Shown here piece after piece: positions 49,696-57,746 of a stretch of DNA of 64,000 nt. Within the stretch, counting starts at the first letter, position 1. Every line of letters starts with the position of its first letter. The notes beneath the pieces are model-generated. The model worked only from the letters and a program-made list of their open reading frames with translations. It did no database searches and was not told the origin of the DNA. Made by a program: the position numbers and the translations under genes. Origin of the DNA: Pseudoxanthomonas sp. SE1 (lineage in GTDB: Bacteria; Pseudomonadota; Gammaproteobacteria; Xanthomonadales; Xanthomonadaceae); contig NZ_CP113783.1 in assembly GCF_029542205.1 (NCBI RefSeq), positions 549,001 through 613,000 on the forward strand, given 5' to 3'.

Positions 49696-50481
49696 ATGCA
49701 CCCGCTCCGACGCGCCGCCGGCTTCCTGCTGACGGTGCTGGCCTTGGCCAGCACCGAGGCGGGGGCGCGCACGGTGTATCGCTGTGTGCAGGGCGGGACC
49801 GTCAGCCTGGCCACCGCGCCGGAGCCGGGATCGAAGTGCACGGCCAGGGAGATCGACGACAACGCCGTCAGCACGCCCAACCTGTGGGGCGCGATGGGCG
49901 TCTTCAGCGGCACGCTGTACGAGCGCGATCAGGATGGCCAGAAGGTGTACTCCACCCGCAACCTGCCGGGCTCCACGCCTTACCTGAAGTTCACCGTGCA
50001 GACGCCGCCGGGCGAACCGGCCCATCCCGGCCTGGGCCGCGTCGGCAAACCGCGGCTGGACCGCTATCCCTCCGAATTCAAGACGGCTGCACGCCAGACG
50101 GGGGTCGACGATGCCTGGCTGCGTGCCGTGGCGCATGCCGAGAGCGATTTCGATGCGAAGGCGCTGTCGCCGAAGGGCGCGATGGGCGTGATGCAGCTGA
50201 TGCCGGACGTGGCGAAGGAGTACGGTGTCGCCGACCCGTATTCCTCCACCGAATCGATCAACGCGGGCGCGCGCCACCTGCGTGGGCTGATGCGTCGTTA
50301 CAAGGGCGACCTGACGCTGGTCGCGGCCGCCTACAACGCCGGCATCGGCACCGTGTCGCGCTACGGCGGCGTGCCGCCCTACGCGGAGACGCAGGAATAC
50401 GTGTCCAAGGTCACCGCGTTGTACGAGCTCTATCTGCGGGCGTTGGGACGCAAGCAGGCGCCGGAGCGACCGGCGCTCTGA
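49696..50481 (+). CDS. Lytic transglycosylase (SLT domain), exported
   Basis: A 261-residue protein with a signal peptide and an N-terminal segment resembling DUF4124-type domains (TVYRCVQGGTVSLATAPEPG). A C-terminal SLT lysozyme-like domain has catalytic glutamate E149 in AVAHAESDF, then GAMGVMQLMPD and AAYNAGIGTVSRYGG. It cleaves peptidoglycan glycan strands to anhydro-muropeptides. It may act in cell-wall remodelling or machine assembly. It is a single gene with its own upstream region. Confidence 0.93.
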   Translation: MHPLRRAAGFLLTVLALASTEAGARTVYRCVQGGTVSLATAPEPGSKCTAREIDDNAVSTPNLWGAMGVFSGTLYERDQDGQKVYSTRNLPGSTPYLKFTVQTPPGEPAHPGLGRVGKPRLDRYPSEFKTAARQTGVDDAWLRAVAHAESDFDAKALSPKGAMGVMQLMPDVAKEYGVADPYSSTESINAGARHLRGLMRRYKGDLTLVAAAYNAGIGTVSRYGGVPPYAETQEYVSKVTALYELYLRALGRKQAPERPAL

Positions 50482-50606
50482 ATCCGCCGCGTGCCCACCG
50501 CGCGTCGGCGCGTCAGCCCTGGTTCGGATTCTTCACTCACTGCTTCCCCATGGCGGTCTAGCGTAACCCCCACGGCCGACCCTTCCGCGCCGGCCAGGAG
50601 AACGCC

Positions 50607-51110
50607 ATGAAGACGCGACGCGTGTTCAGCGCCCCGGACATCGATACGGCCGAAGCCGCGCTGCATGTCGCCCTGCACCTGGGCATCCGTCCCGATCACG
50701 CCTCCCTTGTCGGGCGTCCCGACATCGAGATGACGCAGATGCCCGATGCCGACAAGGAAGGCTCGCCGACCGACTTCATGCCGGCGGCAGTGCGCGGGCT
50801 GGTCGGGGGCGCGGTCGTGGGCCTGGTCATCGGCTTGCTTGCCATGGCCGTCCCGGCAGTGGGCATTCCATGGGTGGCGGTGCTGCTGTGCGTGGTGGTG
50901 GGCGCGACCGTGGGTGGCTGGGCGGCGGCGCTGGCCGGCTCCTCTGTGCCCAGCGAGGTGCGCCGCGACTATCGCACCGAGATCGACGCCGGCAAGGTGC
51001 TGGTCGTGATCGATGATGAAGACGAACGCCTGCTCGAACGCGCAAGCCAGGCCATCACCGCGACGGGGACCCAGCGCCTGCAGCTCGTGCACCATGGCCT
51101 CCTGCATTGA
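50607..51110 (+). CDS. Uncharacterised membrane protein, 167 residues
   Basis: Not recognised with confidence. A soluble N-terminal part (FSAPDIDTAEAALHVALHLG) resembles ferredoxin-like sensor domains of general-stress membrane proteins. Two hydrophobic helices follow (about 65-115, GLVGGAVVGLVIGLLAMAV and VAVLLCVVVGATVGGWA), then another soluble stretch (TEIDAGKVLVVIDDEDERLL). AGGAGA lies upstream. It is probably an inner-membrane protein with cytosolic ends. Confidence 0.7.
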   Translation: MKTRRVFSAPDIDTAEAALHVALHLGIRPDHASLVGRPDIEMTQMPDADKEGSPTDFMPAAVRGLVGGAVVGLVIGLLAMAVPAVGIPWVAVLLCVVVGATVGGWAAALAGSSVPSEVRRDYRTEIDAGKVLVVIDDEDERLLERASQAITATGTQRLQLVHHGLLH

Positions 51111-51163
51111 ACCTGCGGGTCCCGGCGCGGGTAAGATGCCGTCATTCACCCGGAGGCAAGCCC

Positions 51164-51613
51164 ATGCAGCGTTGGTTGGCGATGATCTGCTCGATGGTGA
51201 TCGCGGCGCCCGCCGTGGCGTCTGATGCGGTCTGGGACAAGTACGGTGCCGACATTCCCGCCGATGCGGTGGTGCCATCGGCACAGGCCCTGGCACAGCC
51301 CGCAGCGTATGAAGGCCAGGCGCGCGTCTTCAGCGGGCGTGTCGTCGATGTCTGCCAGAAGAAGGGCTGCTGGGTGATGCTCGAGGACGACGGTCATGGC
51401 GCGCGCGTGCTGCTGGGCGATCACGATTTCTACGTGCCCAAGGACGTGCGGGGCGATGCGCAGGTGCACGGCGTGCTGTCGCGGGTGACATTGTCGCCGG
51501 CGGCACGCGACCATACCGCTGAAGAAACCAGCGCAGGAACCGCGATAGCCGAGGTCGAGTACCGCATCGTCGCCGACGGCGTGCAGGTCCGCGTGGACGA
51601 ACCCGACGCTTGA
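51164..51613 (+). CDS. DUF4920 secreted protein
   Basis: A 149-residue protein with a signal peptide (MQRWLAMICSMVIAAPAVA) and the DUF4920 core GRVVDVCQKKGCWVMLED, where two cysteines flank KKG. The OB-like beta pattern continues to VRVDEPDA. The family's role is unknown; the paired cysteines suggest metal or redox involvement. CGGAGG lies 8 nt before the ATG. The stop is 10 bp from a convergent gene. Confidence 0.85.
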   Translation: MQRWLAMICSMVIAAPAVASDAVWDKYGADIPADAVVPSAQALAQPAAYEGQARVFSGRVVDVCQKKGCWVMLEDDGHGARVLLGDHDFYVPKDVRGDAQVHGVLSRVTLSPAARDHTAEETSAGTAIAEVEYRIVADGVQVRVDEPDA

Positions 51614-51623
51614 CCTGCGGGTG

Positions 51624-52259
51624 TCAGCCCAGCAAGTGCTCCGATGGAATGACGTGCTGCCCCGGCACCGCATCCATGGCCGCATCCAGCAGGGCCTGCG
51701 CCACGCGTTCCGCAGGCACGATCCTGTAGCGCTTCGGCAGGGCCGGATCCAGCGCGCCCAGCACGCGCAGCGCCCAGCGTTCACCGGTCCGGCGCTGCGT
51801 GCGATCGCCACCCAGCAAGCCCGGACGCAGCAGGGTGAGTGACGCGAAGCCGATCCCGGCAAGCGCATTCTCGACCTCGCCCTTGGTGCGCGAGTAGAAG
51901 ATCCGCGAACCCGCATCGGCGCCCATCGCCGACACCAGCGCGAAGGACTGTGCACCGTGTGCATGGGCGTGGCGTGCGATCATAAGTGGATAGTCGTGAT
52001 CCACGCGGCGGAATGCGTCCTGCGAGCCCGCAGCGCGGATCGTCGTGCCCAGTGCGCAGGCCACGGCATCCACGCGCCACCACTCGGCATCACGGGGCAG
52101 CGTGTCGAAATCCACCACCGGATTGAGCAGTTTCGGGTGTGGAGGGAGTGGTCTTCGCGTTGGCGCGACCACCTGATGCACCTGAGGGGATGCCAGTGCG
52201 AGCTGCAGGGTGGCCTGTCCGACCAGGCCGGTCGCGCCGGCCAGCAAAAGACGACCCAT
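51624..52259 (-). CDS. NAD(P)-binding oxidoreductase, HTATIP2/atypical SDR-like
   Basis: A 211-residue Rossmann protein: MGRLLLAGATGLVGQATLQL gives the GxxGxxG nucleotide site, ALVSAMGAD the second conserved strand, and YSRTKGEVE the Y-x-x-x-K pair. Such atypical short-chain dehydrogenases bind NADPH and often lack known substrates. GGAG precedes the chosen start; a longer frame starting 33 nt upstream is less likely. Confidence 0.87.
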   Translation of the reverse strand: MGRLLLAGATGLVGQATLQLALASPQVHQVVAPTRRPLPPHPKLLNPVVDFDTLPRDAEWWRVDAVACALGTTIRAAGSQDAFRRVDHDYPLMIARHAHAHGAQSFALVSAMGADAGSRIFYSRTKGEVENALAGIGFASLTLLRPGLLGGDRTQRRTGERWALRVLGALDPALPKRYRIVPAERVAQALLDAAMDAVPGQHVIPSEHLLG

Positions 52260-52427
52260 GTGAGGCTCCCGTTGCGGCAGTGGCGCCATCATGCCAGCCC
52301 TGCGCGGGTGCCGGACCGCATCGGTTAACCTGTTGCATCAGGCGCCGTCTCGCGCCGGGGAATGCCCGTCCATGCACCGCCACAAGACTCCCGCCACTGC
52401 ATCGTGCGTTCCGGCAGGTCGCGCGCG

Positions 52428-52787
52428 ATGAACCTGCCCCTGCACTACGGTGTGCTCGGCGCCATCGAAGCGGGCCTGATCGCTTTCGTCCTCGGCGTGC
52501 TGTGCTTCCTGTTCTGGAACTGGCTGAGCACCAGGATGCGCTGGTCGATGGGGCACACCGTCGGTTGGGCCTGCGTCTCGGCCGTGGTCATCGGTGCCGG
52601 GGTGGACAGCTGGAACATGTTCTACCTGGGCATTTCGAAACTGGAGTCTCCGCTGTATGCGCGGCTGGCCTTGCAGGGCATCCACGATCCCGAGTCGCTT
52701 GGCTCGCGCGTGGTGCTGGAGATCGCCGGCGCGTTGAGTGGCGTCGCCCTTGGTTGGCAATGGTTCAGCAAAAAAACGCCGGATTGA
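52428..52787 (+). CDS. Uncharacterised four-helix membrane protein, 119 residues
   Basis: Not recognised. Starting MNLPLHYGVLGAIEAGLIAF, it shows three to four hydrophobic segments and ends in a short charged tail (KKTPD). The motif SWNMFYLGISKLESPLYARL lies between helices. It is probably inner-membrane. The ATG at 52428 was chosen because residues further upstream are not membrane-like and lack a ribosome site. Confidence 0.65.
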   Translation: MNLPLHYGVLGAIEAGLIAFVLGVLCFLFWNWLSTRMRWSMGHTVGWACVSAVVIGAGVDSWNMFYLGISKLESPLYARLALQGIHDPESLGSRVVLEIAGALSGVALGWQWFSKKTPD

Positions 52788-53027
52788 ACCGCGGGAAAAA
52801 GCGCGCGGAAAACGAATAGCTAACGGCAAACAATGCGCGGCGTCACGCATTCCACGCACGCCTGACAAGGCGATCACGGCTCACTAACACCGGGCTAGCC
52901 GAAGCCGATCCGCCTGTGGTTAAGCGTGCGTGCACGTTCATTTCAACGCGCCAGTTTCGTTCAGAAGCGGCGTTGCAAGGTGGGGCCGTGCGCAATCGGA
53001 CGCACTCCCACAGAACGGAGCACAGAC

Positions 53028-53402
53028 ATGACGAAGAACAACCGCAAGCCGCTGATCGCACTGGTCGCCTTGAGCGCCGCGCTGGCCATGCCGCTGGCGT
53101 TCGCGCAGGAAAAGACCGAGGACGCCGCGACGCAGCAGGGCCAGACCGAGCCGACCGCCGAACAGGCGACCGGCGCGGCGACCCAGGACCCCACCCAGAG
53201 CACGCAGTCCGCAACGCAGGCCAAGCAGGGCTGGGCCGACGTGGATATGGACGGCGACGGCGCCATCAGCAAGCAGGAGGCCTCTGCCAATGCCGGCCTC
53301 AGCCAGGTCTTCGACCAGGCCGACGCTGACGCGGATGGCAAGCTCACCGCCGACGAATACAAGGCGTTCGTGAGCAAGAACTACGGCGACCAGCAGAAGT
53401 AA
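53028..53402 (+). CDS. Exported EF-hand calcium-binding protein (first of two)
   Basis: A 124-residue protein with signal peptide ending in LAFAQ, then an acidic, Gln/Thr-rich linker and two EF-hand loops: DVDMDGDGAISKQE and DQADADADGKLTADE. Both keep the D-x-D-x-D-G pattern, so calcium binding is likely. It is periplasmic or secreted; the target is unknown. A similar gene lies 121 bp downstream. Confidence 0.9.
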   Translation: MTKNNRKPLIALVALSAALAMPLAFAQEKTEDAATQQGQTEPTAEQATGAATQDPTQSTQSATQAKQGWADVDMDGDGAISKQEASANAGLSQVFDQADADADGKLTADEYKAFVSKNYGDQQK

Positions 53403-53523
53403 GCCGGCCCGTCGCACCGGGTCGATCGCGGCGCCATGACGCCAGCGCGTGACCCGCCGGGAAGGGCGGCCTGTCGTGCCGCCCTTTCTCTTCCGGAGGG
53501 AACCCGATGACGAGGAGAGGTCC

Positions 53524-53841
53524 ATGAACACGAAGACGCTGTCATGCCTCGGTGTGCTGACCGCAGCCATCGCGCTGATCGCTGCGCCGCTCGCATATGC
53601 GCAGGAGATCCCGCAGCGAGGCGAGGAACGATCGTCGCCGCAGGCGAGCCCGGCACCTCCCACGGCGCCGGCACCGCGTCCGTTCCAGGAGCTGGACCAG
53701 AACGCGGATGGTGCCATCAGCAAGGACGAAGCCGCTGTCGACCCGCCGCTGGCGCAGGTCTTCGGCACGCTCGACAAGGATGCTGATGGCCGCCTGACAC
53801 CCGAGGAGTACGCGGCCTATGCGCAGCAGGGAAATCCCTGA
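53524..53841 (+). CDS. Exported EF-hand calcium-binding protein (second of two)
   Basis: A 105-residue paralogue of the upstream gene: signal peptide ending LAYAQ, a proline-rich linker, and loops ELDQNADGAISKDE and TLDKDADGRLTPEE. The first loop has asparagine at loop position 3, still compatible with calcium. GAGGAGAGG precedes the ATG. It was probably formed by duplication, and the proline-rich linker differs from the Gln/Thr-rich one of its neighbour. Confidence 0.88.
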   Translation: MNTKTLSCLGVLTAAIALIAAPLAYAQEIPQRGEERSSPQASPAPPTAPAPRPFQELDQNADGAISKDEAAVDPPLAQVFGTLDKDADGRLTPEEYAAYAQQGNP

Positions 53842-53884
53842 GGTCGCGTGCCCATCCCATGAACCATGCTGCATGGAGGAACCC

Positions 53885-54172
53885 ATGAACAATCCGACCC
53901 ATAAATTGACGCTGGGCCTTGGCCTTGCGCTGCTCAGCGCGGGCCTCATGACGGCCTGTGGCCCCGAGCCGGAAGAGATGCCGCCGCCCAGCGCGCCGGA
54001 GCCGGTGGAAACCACGCCGCCCACCGACAACGTGGTGCCGCCATCTCCCACTCCGACCGATCCGGCCGTACCGCAGACCGATCCGAACCTGCCGCCACCG
54101 GCCAATCCCAATGCGCCGGAAACCACGCCGCCCGCCGACGACAGCACGCCGCCCGCCAGCAGCGGTGGGTAG
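53885..54172 (+). CDS. Proline/threonine-rich small lipoprotein
   Basis: A 95-residue protein with a lipoprotein signal (lipobox LMTAC) followed entirely by a low-complexity P/T/D/N-rich region (PPTDNVVPPSPTPTDPAVPQ). There is no folded domain. It is probably an envelope-anchored spacer or wall-associated lipoprotein. GGAGG lies 7 nt before the ATG. It follows the second EF-hand gene by 43 bp and ends at a terminator, suggesting one transcript. Confidence 0.8.
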   Translation: MNNPTHKLTLGLGLALLSAGLMTACGPEPEEMPPPSAPEPVETTPPTDNVVPPSPTPTDPAVPQTDPNLPPPANPNAPETTPPADDSTPPASSGG

Positions 54173-54206
54173 TGCACGACGCAGCGGCGTCCTCCCGTAA
54201 CGCCCC

Positions 54207-54239
54207 ACGGCCGCCATGTCGCATGGCGGCCGTTTCATT
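54207..54239 (+). terminator. Terminator after the proline-rich lipoprotein gene
   Basis: ACGGCCGCCAT / ATGGCGGCCGT with a 5-nt loop and a TTCATT tail, 34 bp past the stop. It separates the EF-hand/lipoprotein group from the phosphatase gene. Confidence 0.82.
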
Positions 54240-54299
54240 GATGGCTGAGCGGGCTGCTATCCTTCGCGGCCTTCGTTGGGAATGCAGGGCAGGGGTCCG

Positions 54300-55022
54300 A
54301 TGGCGCGCATCCGATGGGTCGGTTTCGACGGCGACGACACGCTCTGGAAGAGCGAGGATTACTACCGGCGGGCCGAAGTCGATTTCGAGGCCATCCTCGG
54401 CACTTATGTGGACCTCGCCGATGCACGCACGCACCAGCACCTGCTGGACGTCGAGCGTCGCAACCTGAAGATCTTCGGCTACGGCGTGAAGGGCATGACG
54501 CTGTCGATGCTGGAGACCGCCATCCAGCTGACCGACGAACGCATCAGCGCGCGCGACCTGCACCGCGTGATCGAGATCGGGCGTGCCACGCTGCTGCATC
54601 CGGTCGATCTGCTGCCGGGCATCCGCGAAGCCGTCGAGCGCATCGCCGCCGACCACGAGATCGTGCTGATCACCAAGGGCGACCTGTTCCACCAGGAAGC
54701 CAAGATCGCGCAATCCGGCCTGGCCGACCTCTTCCATCGCATCGAAGTGGTATCCGAGAAGGACGAGCCGACCTATGCGCGCGTGCTGCGCGAACTGGAG
54801 GTCGAGCCGTCGAGGTTCGCGATGGTCGGCAACTCGCTGCGGTCGGACATCGAGCCCGTCCTGGGGCTCGGCGGCTGGGGCATCCACATGCCGTACCACG
54901 TGACGTGGGCGCTCGAGGCCGAGCATGGCGTGGCCCACGATGCGCCGCGCCTGCGGGTGGTGGAGAACGCCGGGCAGTTGTCGGATGCGCTTGCGACGAT
55001 CGAATCGGTACCGGATGCCTGA
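54300..55022 (+). CDS. HAD-superfamily hydrolase
   Basis: A 240-residue cytosolic phosphatase-like protein. Motif I is GFDGDDTLW (nucleophile D10, acid D12), motif II-III LITKGDL with the lysine, motif IV VGNSLRSDIEP. A helical cap lies between. Substrate unknown; it may be a phosphoglycolate- or nucleotide-type phosphatase. The start MARIRWVGF was preferred to an upstream ATG because conserved sequence begins here. Confidence 0.88.
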   Translation: MARIRWVGFDGDDTLWKSEDYYRRAEVDFEAILGTYVDLADARTHQHLLDVERRNLKIFGYGVKGMTLSMLETAIQLTDERISARDLHRVIEIGRATLLHPVDLLPGIREAVERIAADHEIVLITKGDLFHQEAKIAQSGLADLFHRIEVVSEKDEPTYARVLRELEVEPSRFAMVGNSLRSDIEPVLGLGGWGIHMPYHVTWALEAEHGVAHDAPRLRVVENAGQLSDALATIESVPDA

Positions 55023-55040
55023 ATGCGCCCAGCGAAGGCC

Positions 55041-55529
55041 ATGGTCGTGGGGCACAATGGCGCCGTGAAGCGCGCGCTGCCCACCGTTGCCTTGCTGGTC
55101 TGCCTGTCGTACGCACTGTGCGCGCCCGTCGCCGCACAGGAGGCTACGGCCTACGCCCCCGCCACCGGCGACGCCTCGGTGGATCGCCACCTGGCGGACA
55201 TCAACGACTACGCCAGCCGCTACCCTGCGTCCTTCGCCGACGAGATGGCGCGCTACTACACCGTGCCGCGTGCGTACGTGGAAGCGATGCAGCAGCAACC
55301 GGACTGGACCGCTGGCGACATCTTCATGGCCTGCGCGCTGGCGCAGATCGTGGGACAGCCATGCCGCGCCGTCGTGCGCGAGTGGTCGCGCGACCACGAA
55401 GGTGGGTGGAAGGCGGTCGCCGGCCGCCTGCAGGCCGAACCCGGCACCGCGCGGTACCGGCGTCTGCGCAGTGCGCTCGCAGCCACGTATCGCCGCTGGG
55501 ACCGGCCGGCACCTGCAAGCGGGAAGTAA
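55041..55529 (+). CDS. Uncharacterised exported protein
   Basis: About 162 residues. A hydrophobic signal (KRALPTVALLVCLSYALCAPVAAQ) precedes a helical domain with DRHLADINDYASRYPASF, YTVPRAYVEAMQ and ACALAQIVGQPCRAVV; two cysteines could form a disulfide. No family assigned. The start is uncertain: ATG 55023 (adjacent to the previous stop), ATG 55041 or GTG 55065 all give an export signal. It may be co-transcribed with the HAD gene. Confidence 0.7.
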   Translation: MVVGHNGAVKRALPTVALLVCLSYALCAPVAAQEATAYAPATGDASVDRHLADINDYASRYPASFADEMARYYTVPRAYVEAMQQQPDWTAGDIFMACALAQIVGQPCRAVVREWSRDHEGGWKAVAGRLQAEPGTARYRRLRSALAATYRRWDRPAPASGK

Positions 55530-55531
55530 GC

Positions 55532-55586
55532 GGAGAGGAGTGAGGAGTGAGCGAAGCACGCCTTTACTCACTCCTCACTCCTCTCC
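55532..55586. repeat. Perfect 20-bp inverted repeat between convergent genes
   Basis: Arms 55532-55551 and 55567-55586 are exact reverse complements around a 15-nt loop. Each arm is purine- or pyrimidine-only apart from two T/A positions and contains the direct repeat GGAGTGAGGAGTGA. It lies just 3 bp from both stop codons. It could act as a bidirectional transcript end although no T tract follows. Confidence 0.85.
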
Positions 55587-55588
55587 AC

Positions 55589-56710
55589 TCACTCCTGCTT
55601 CTTCCCGTACATGATCAGCAGCACAAGGTCGTCCTCGCCGTGCTGGCGGATGGCGTGCGTGCTGCCGGGCCGGGTCAGCATCGCGTCACCGGCGCGTACT
55701 TCCCGCGCCTCGCCATCCAGTTCGTAGATGCCGCTTCCACTCAGCACGTAGTAGATCTCGTCCTTGTGGTGCTGGTGCAGGCCGATGCCGGCGTCCCGGC
55801 GCAACACGCGCTTGCGGAACTCGAAGCCGAGCGCGGGTGCTTCCCTGAAGAAGGGATACGCGGTCGTGTCGCCCGCGCCGCCGTGCGGCCCCGGCTGTTC
55901 CATCGCGATGTCGCGCTCGTGCACGATCAGCGATGGATTCGCCTGGGCCTTGCGATCCGCGAGCGCGGTCGCGGGTGCACCGCAGTCGGTATCGCGTTTC
56001 ACGTGGGCCGCGAGCGAGCGGTCGAGCTGTTTCCATCCTGCCACCACCAGGCAGGCCACCATCACCGCGCCCCGCTGCTGGAAATGGGTGTCGTCCCGCT
56101 GGCCCTGTGCCGGCACATGCATGAAGTACGCCTTGCTGGCCTCGTCGCCCGCCGCGCGCAGCCAGTCCATGCTGGCGGCCGACAGGTCGATCAGGCCCAC
56201 GTTCTCCCGCGACGCAAGATCACGCACCGCCTGCGCGTACAGCCCGTGCGTGTCCAGCAGTTGTCCATGATCGAACTTGCGGCGCGCGACCGGCGTCACC
56301 AGGATCGGCGTGGCGCCCTTCTCGCGCGCCAGTTCGACGTAGCGCATCAACCACCCGGGGAACGCCTGCCGTGGTTCGTTGTAGCGCGTGGGATCTTCGA
56401 TCTTCTCGTCGTTGTGGCCGAACTGGATCAGCAGCACGTCGCCGGCACGCATCGCCTTCGCCATGCCGTCGAACCAGCCTTCGGAGACGAAGCTGCGCGA
56501 ACTCCGCCCGCTCTGGGCGTGGTTGCGGACCACGTAGGCATCGTCATCCAGAAAGCCCTGCAGCTGCTGGCCCCAGCCCTCGCGCGGCGCACGCTCGGGG
56601 CCGTAGTGGCTTGCGGTGGAGTCGCCGGCGATGAAGACCTGGCGGGGGGGGGCGGCGATGGCCGACACGCAACAGGTGAAAAGCATCACGATGACAAGCG
56701 GGCGCAACAT
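55589..56710 (-). CDS. Rhamnogalacturonan acetylesterase (SGNH, CE12-like) fused to a cupin
   Basis: A 373-residue exported protein. After a signal peptide, the SGNH esterase domain carries block I IAGDSTAS (S31), block III FGHND (N100) and block V DDTH (D206, H209). It would remove acetyl groups from rhamnogalacturonan/pectin. Residues about 285-370 form a separate cupin (HQHHKDEIYYVLSG, THAIRQHG) with metal-type histidines. That fusion is not the usual CE12 layout. The start MLRPLVIV follows GGAGATCC. It belongs to the minus-strand pectin locus, 113 bp after kduD, with a REP pair between. Confidence 0.88.
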   Translation of the reverse strand: MLRPLVIVMLFTCCVSAIAAPPRQVFIAGDSTASHYGPERAPREGWGQQLQGFLDDDAYVVRNHAQSGRSSRSFVSEGWFDGMAKAMRAGDVLLIQFGHNDEKIEDPTRYNEPRQAFPGWLMRYVELAREKGATPILVTPVARRKFDHGQLLDTHGLYAQAVRDLASRENVGLIDLSAASMDWLRAAGDEASKAYFMHVPAQGQRDDTHFQQRGAVMVACLVVAGWKQLDRSLAAHVKRDTDCGAPATALADRKAQANPSLIVHERDIAMEQPGPHGGAGDTTAYPFFREAPALGFEFRKRVLRRDAGIGLHQHHKDEIYYVLSGSGIYELDGEAREVRAGDAMLTRPGSTHAIRQHGEDDLVLLIMYGKKQE

Positions 56711-56733
56711 CGAGGATCTCCTCAGCCCGTTCC

Positions 56734-56802
56734 TTGTGGGAGCGACGTCAGTCGCGATGATGCATCCGGATGTCCGCTTCGCGACTGACGTCGCTCCCAC
56801 AA
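56734..56802. repeat. REP-like inverted pair within the pectin locus
   Basis: Two 24-bp arms, 56734-56757 and 56779-56802, are perfect reverse complements. Each contains GTGGGAGCGACGTCAGTCGCGA with its own GCGAC-GTCA-GTCGC hairpin. It is the same family as 12043-12138, with GTGGG in place of GTAGG. Confidence 0.85.
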
Positions 56803-56823
56803 AAGCCTTTGCGAAGGCACGCG

Positions 56824-57582
56824 TCAGCGCGCCAACCAGCCACCATCGACGGGAATGACGGCGCCGTTGACGTAGTCGGATGCGCGCGACGACAGGAACA
56901 CCGCGGTGCCACCCAGATCCGACGGTTCGCCCCAGCGGGCGGCGGGAATGCGGTCGAGGATTGCCTTGTTGCGGTCTTCGTCCGCGCGCAGCTGCGCGGT
57001 GTTGTCGGTGGCCATGTAGCCGGGCGCGATGGCGTTGATGTTGATGCCCTTGGCGCCCCATTCGTTGGCGAGCAGGCGGGTGATGCCTGCGATGCCCGAC
57101 TTGCTGGCCGTGTACGACGGCACGCGGATGCCGCCCTGGAACGACAGCATCGAGGCGATGTTGATGATCTTGCCGCTGCCCTGCGCGATGAAATGGCGGC
57201 CCGCGGCCTGGGACATGAAGAACGCGGACTTGATGTTCACGTTCATCACATCGTCCCAGTCCTTCTCGCTGAAATCCACGGCGTCGGCGCGACGGATCAG
57301 GCCCGCGTTGTTGACCAGGATGTCCAGTCCGCCCAGGCCGTCGACGGTTTCCTTCACCAGGCGCTCGACCGGGTCGATGCTGATGAGGTTGGCTTCCAGG
57401 TTGAGGAAACGGCGACCGAGGGCGCGCACCTTCTCGCCGGTTTCCGCGGCTTCCACGATGCCAGCCGCGGCGATGTCGGCACCGGCTTCGGCCAGCGCCA
57501 CGGCGATGCCCTGGCCCAGGCCGGTGTTGGCGCCGGTGACCAGCGCGATCTTGCCTTCAAGACTGAACGGATTGCTTGCCAT
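56824..57582 (-). CDS. kduD: 2-deoxy-D-gluconate 3-dehydrogenase
   Basis: A 252-residue short-chain dehydrogenase converting 2,5-diketo-3-deoxygluconate to 2-keto-3-deoxygluconate. The NAD site is TGANTGLGQGIA, NNAGLIRRADAVD and the catalytic pair Y-x-x-x-K is in YTASKSG. GINVNAIAPGYM-like sequence and the C terminus IPVDGGWLAR match KduD closely. It lies beside kduI in an oligogalacturonide locus, which supports the specific name among SDR enzymes. Confidence 0.93.
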   Translation of the reverse strand: MASNPFSLEGKIALVTGANTGLGQGIAVALAEAGADIAAAGIVEAAETGEKVRALGRRFLNLEANLISIDPVERLVKETVDGLGGLDILVNNAGLIRRADAVDFSEKDWDDVMNVNIKSAFFMSQAAGRHFIAQGSGKIINIASMLSFQGGIRVPSYTASKSGIAGITRLLANEWGAKGININAIAPGYMATDNTAQLRADEDRNKAILDRIPAARWGEPSDLGGTAVFLSSRASDYVNGAVIPVDGGWLAR

Positions 57583-57612
57583 CGTGGATTCCCTCGGTGT
57601 GGTGCGCTTCTG

Positions 57613-57736
57613 GTAGAGCGGAGCTTGCTCCGCTGCGCTTGGTGCATCGGCTTCGAATGGAGTAGAGCGGAGCTTGCTCCGCTGCTGTTGACGCTGTGTT
57701 CCGCTGATGCGTGGAGCCGAGCAAGCTCGGCTCTAC
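57613..57736. repeat. Three SMAG-type GTAG palindromes between kduD and kduI
   Basis: GTAGAGCGGAGCTTGCTCCG occurs in direct orientation at 57613-57636 and 57662-57685, and a variant GTAGAGCCGAGCTTGCTCGG lies inverted at 57711-57736. Each is a hairpin headed by GTAG, as in the SMAG repeats described in Stenotrophomonas. They fill most of the 164-bp gap and may affect mRNA stability between the two genes. Confidence 0.85.
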
Positions 57737-57746
57737 GGCACGTCTG

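Noticed and set aside
52788..53027. The 240-bp gap before the first EF-hand gene considered for a small RNA or gene
   Set aside because: No terminator with a T run, no convincing -35/-10 pair and no open frame with a ribosome site were seen.
57613..57736. Short repeats considered as a CRISPR array
   Set aside because: Only three copies, one inverted and variant, with no regular spacers and no cas genes; they are SMAG-type palindromes.
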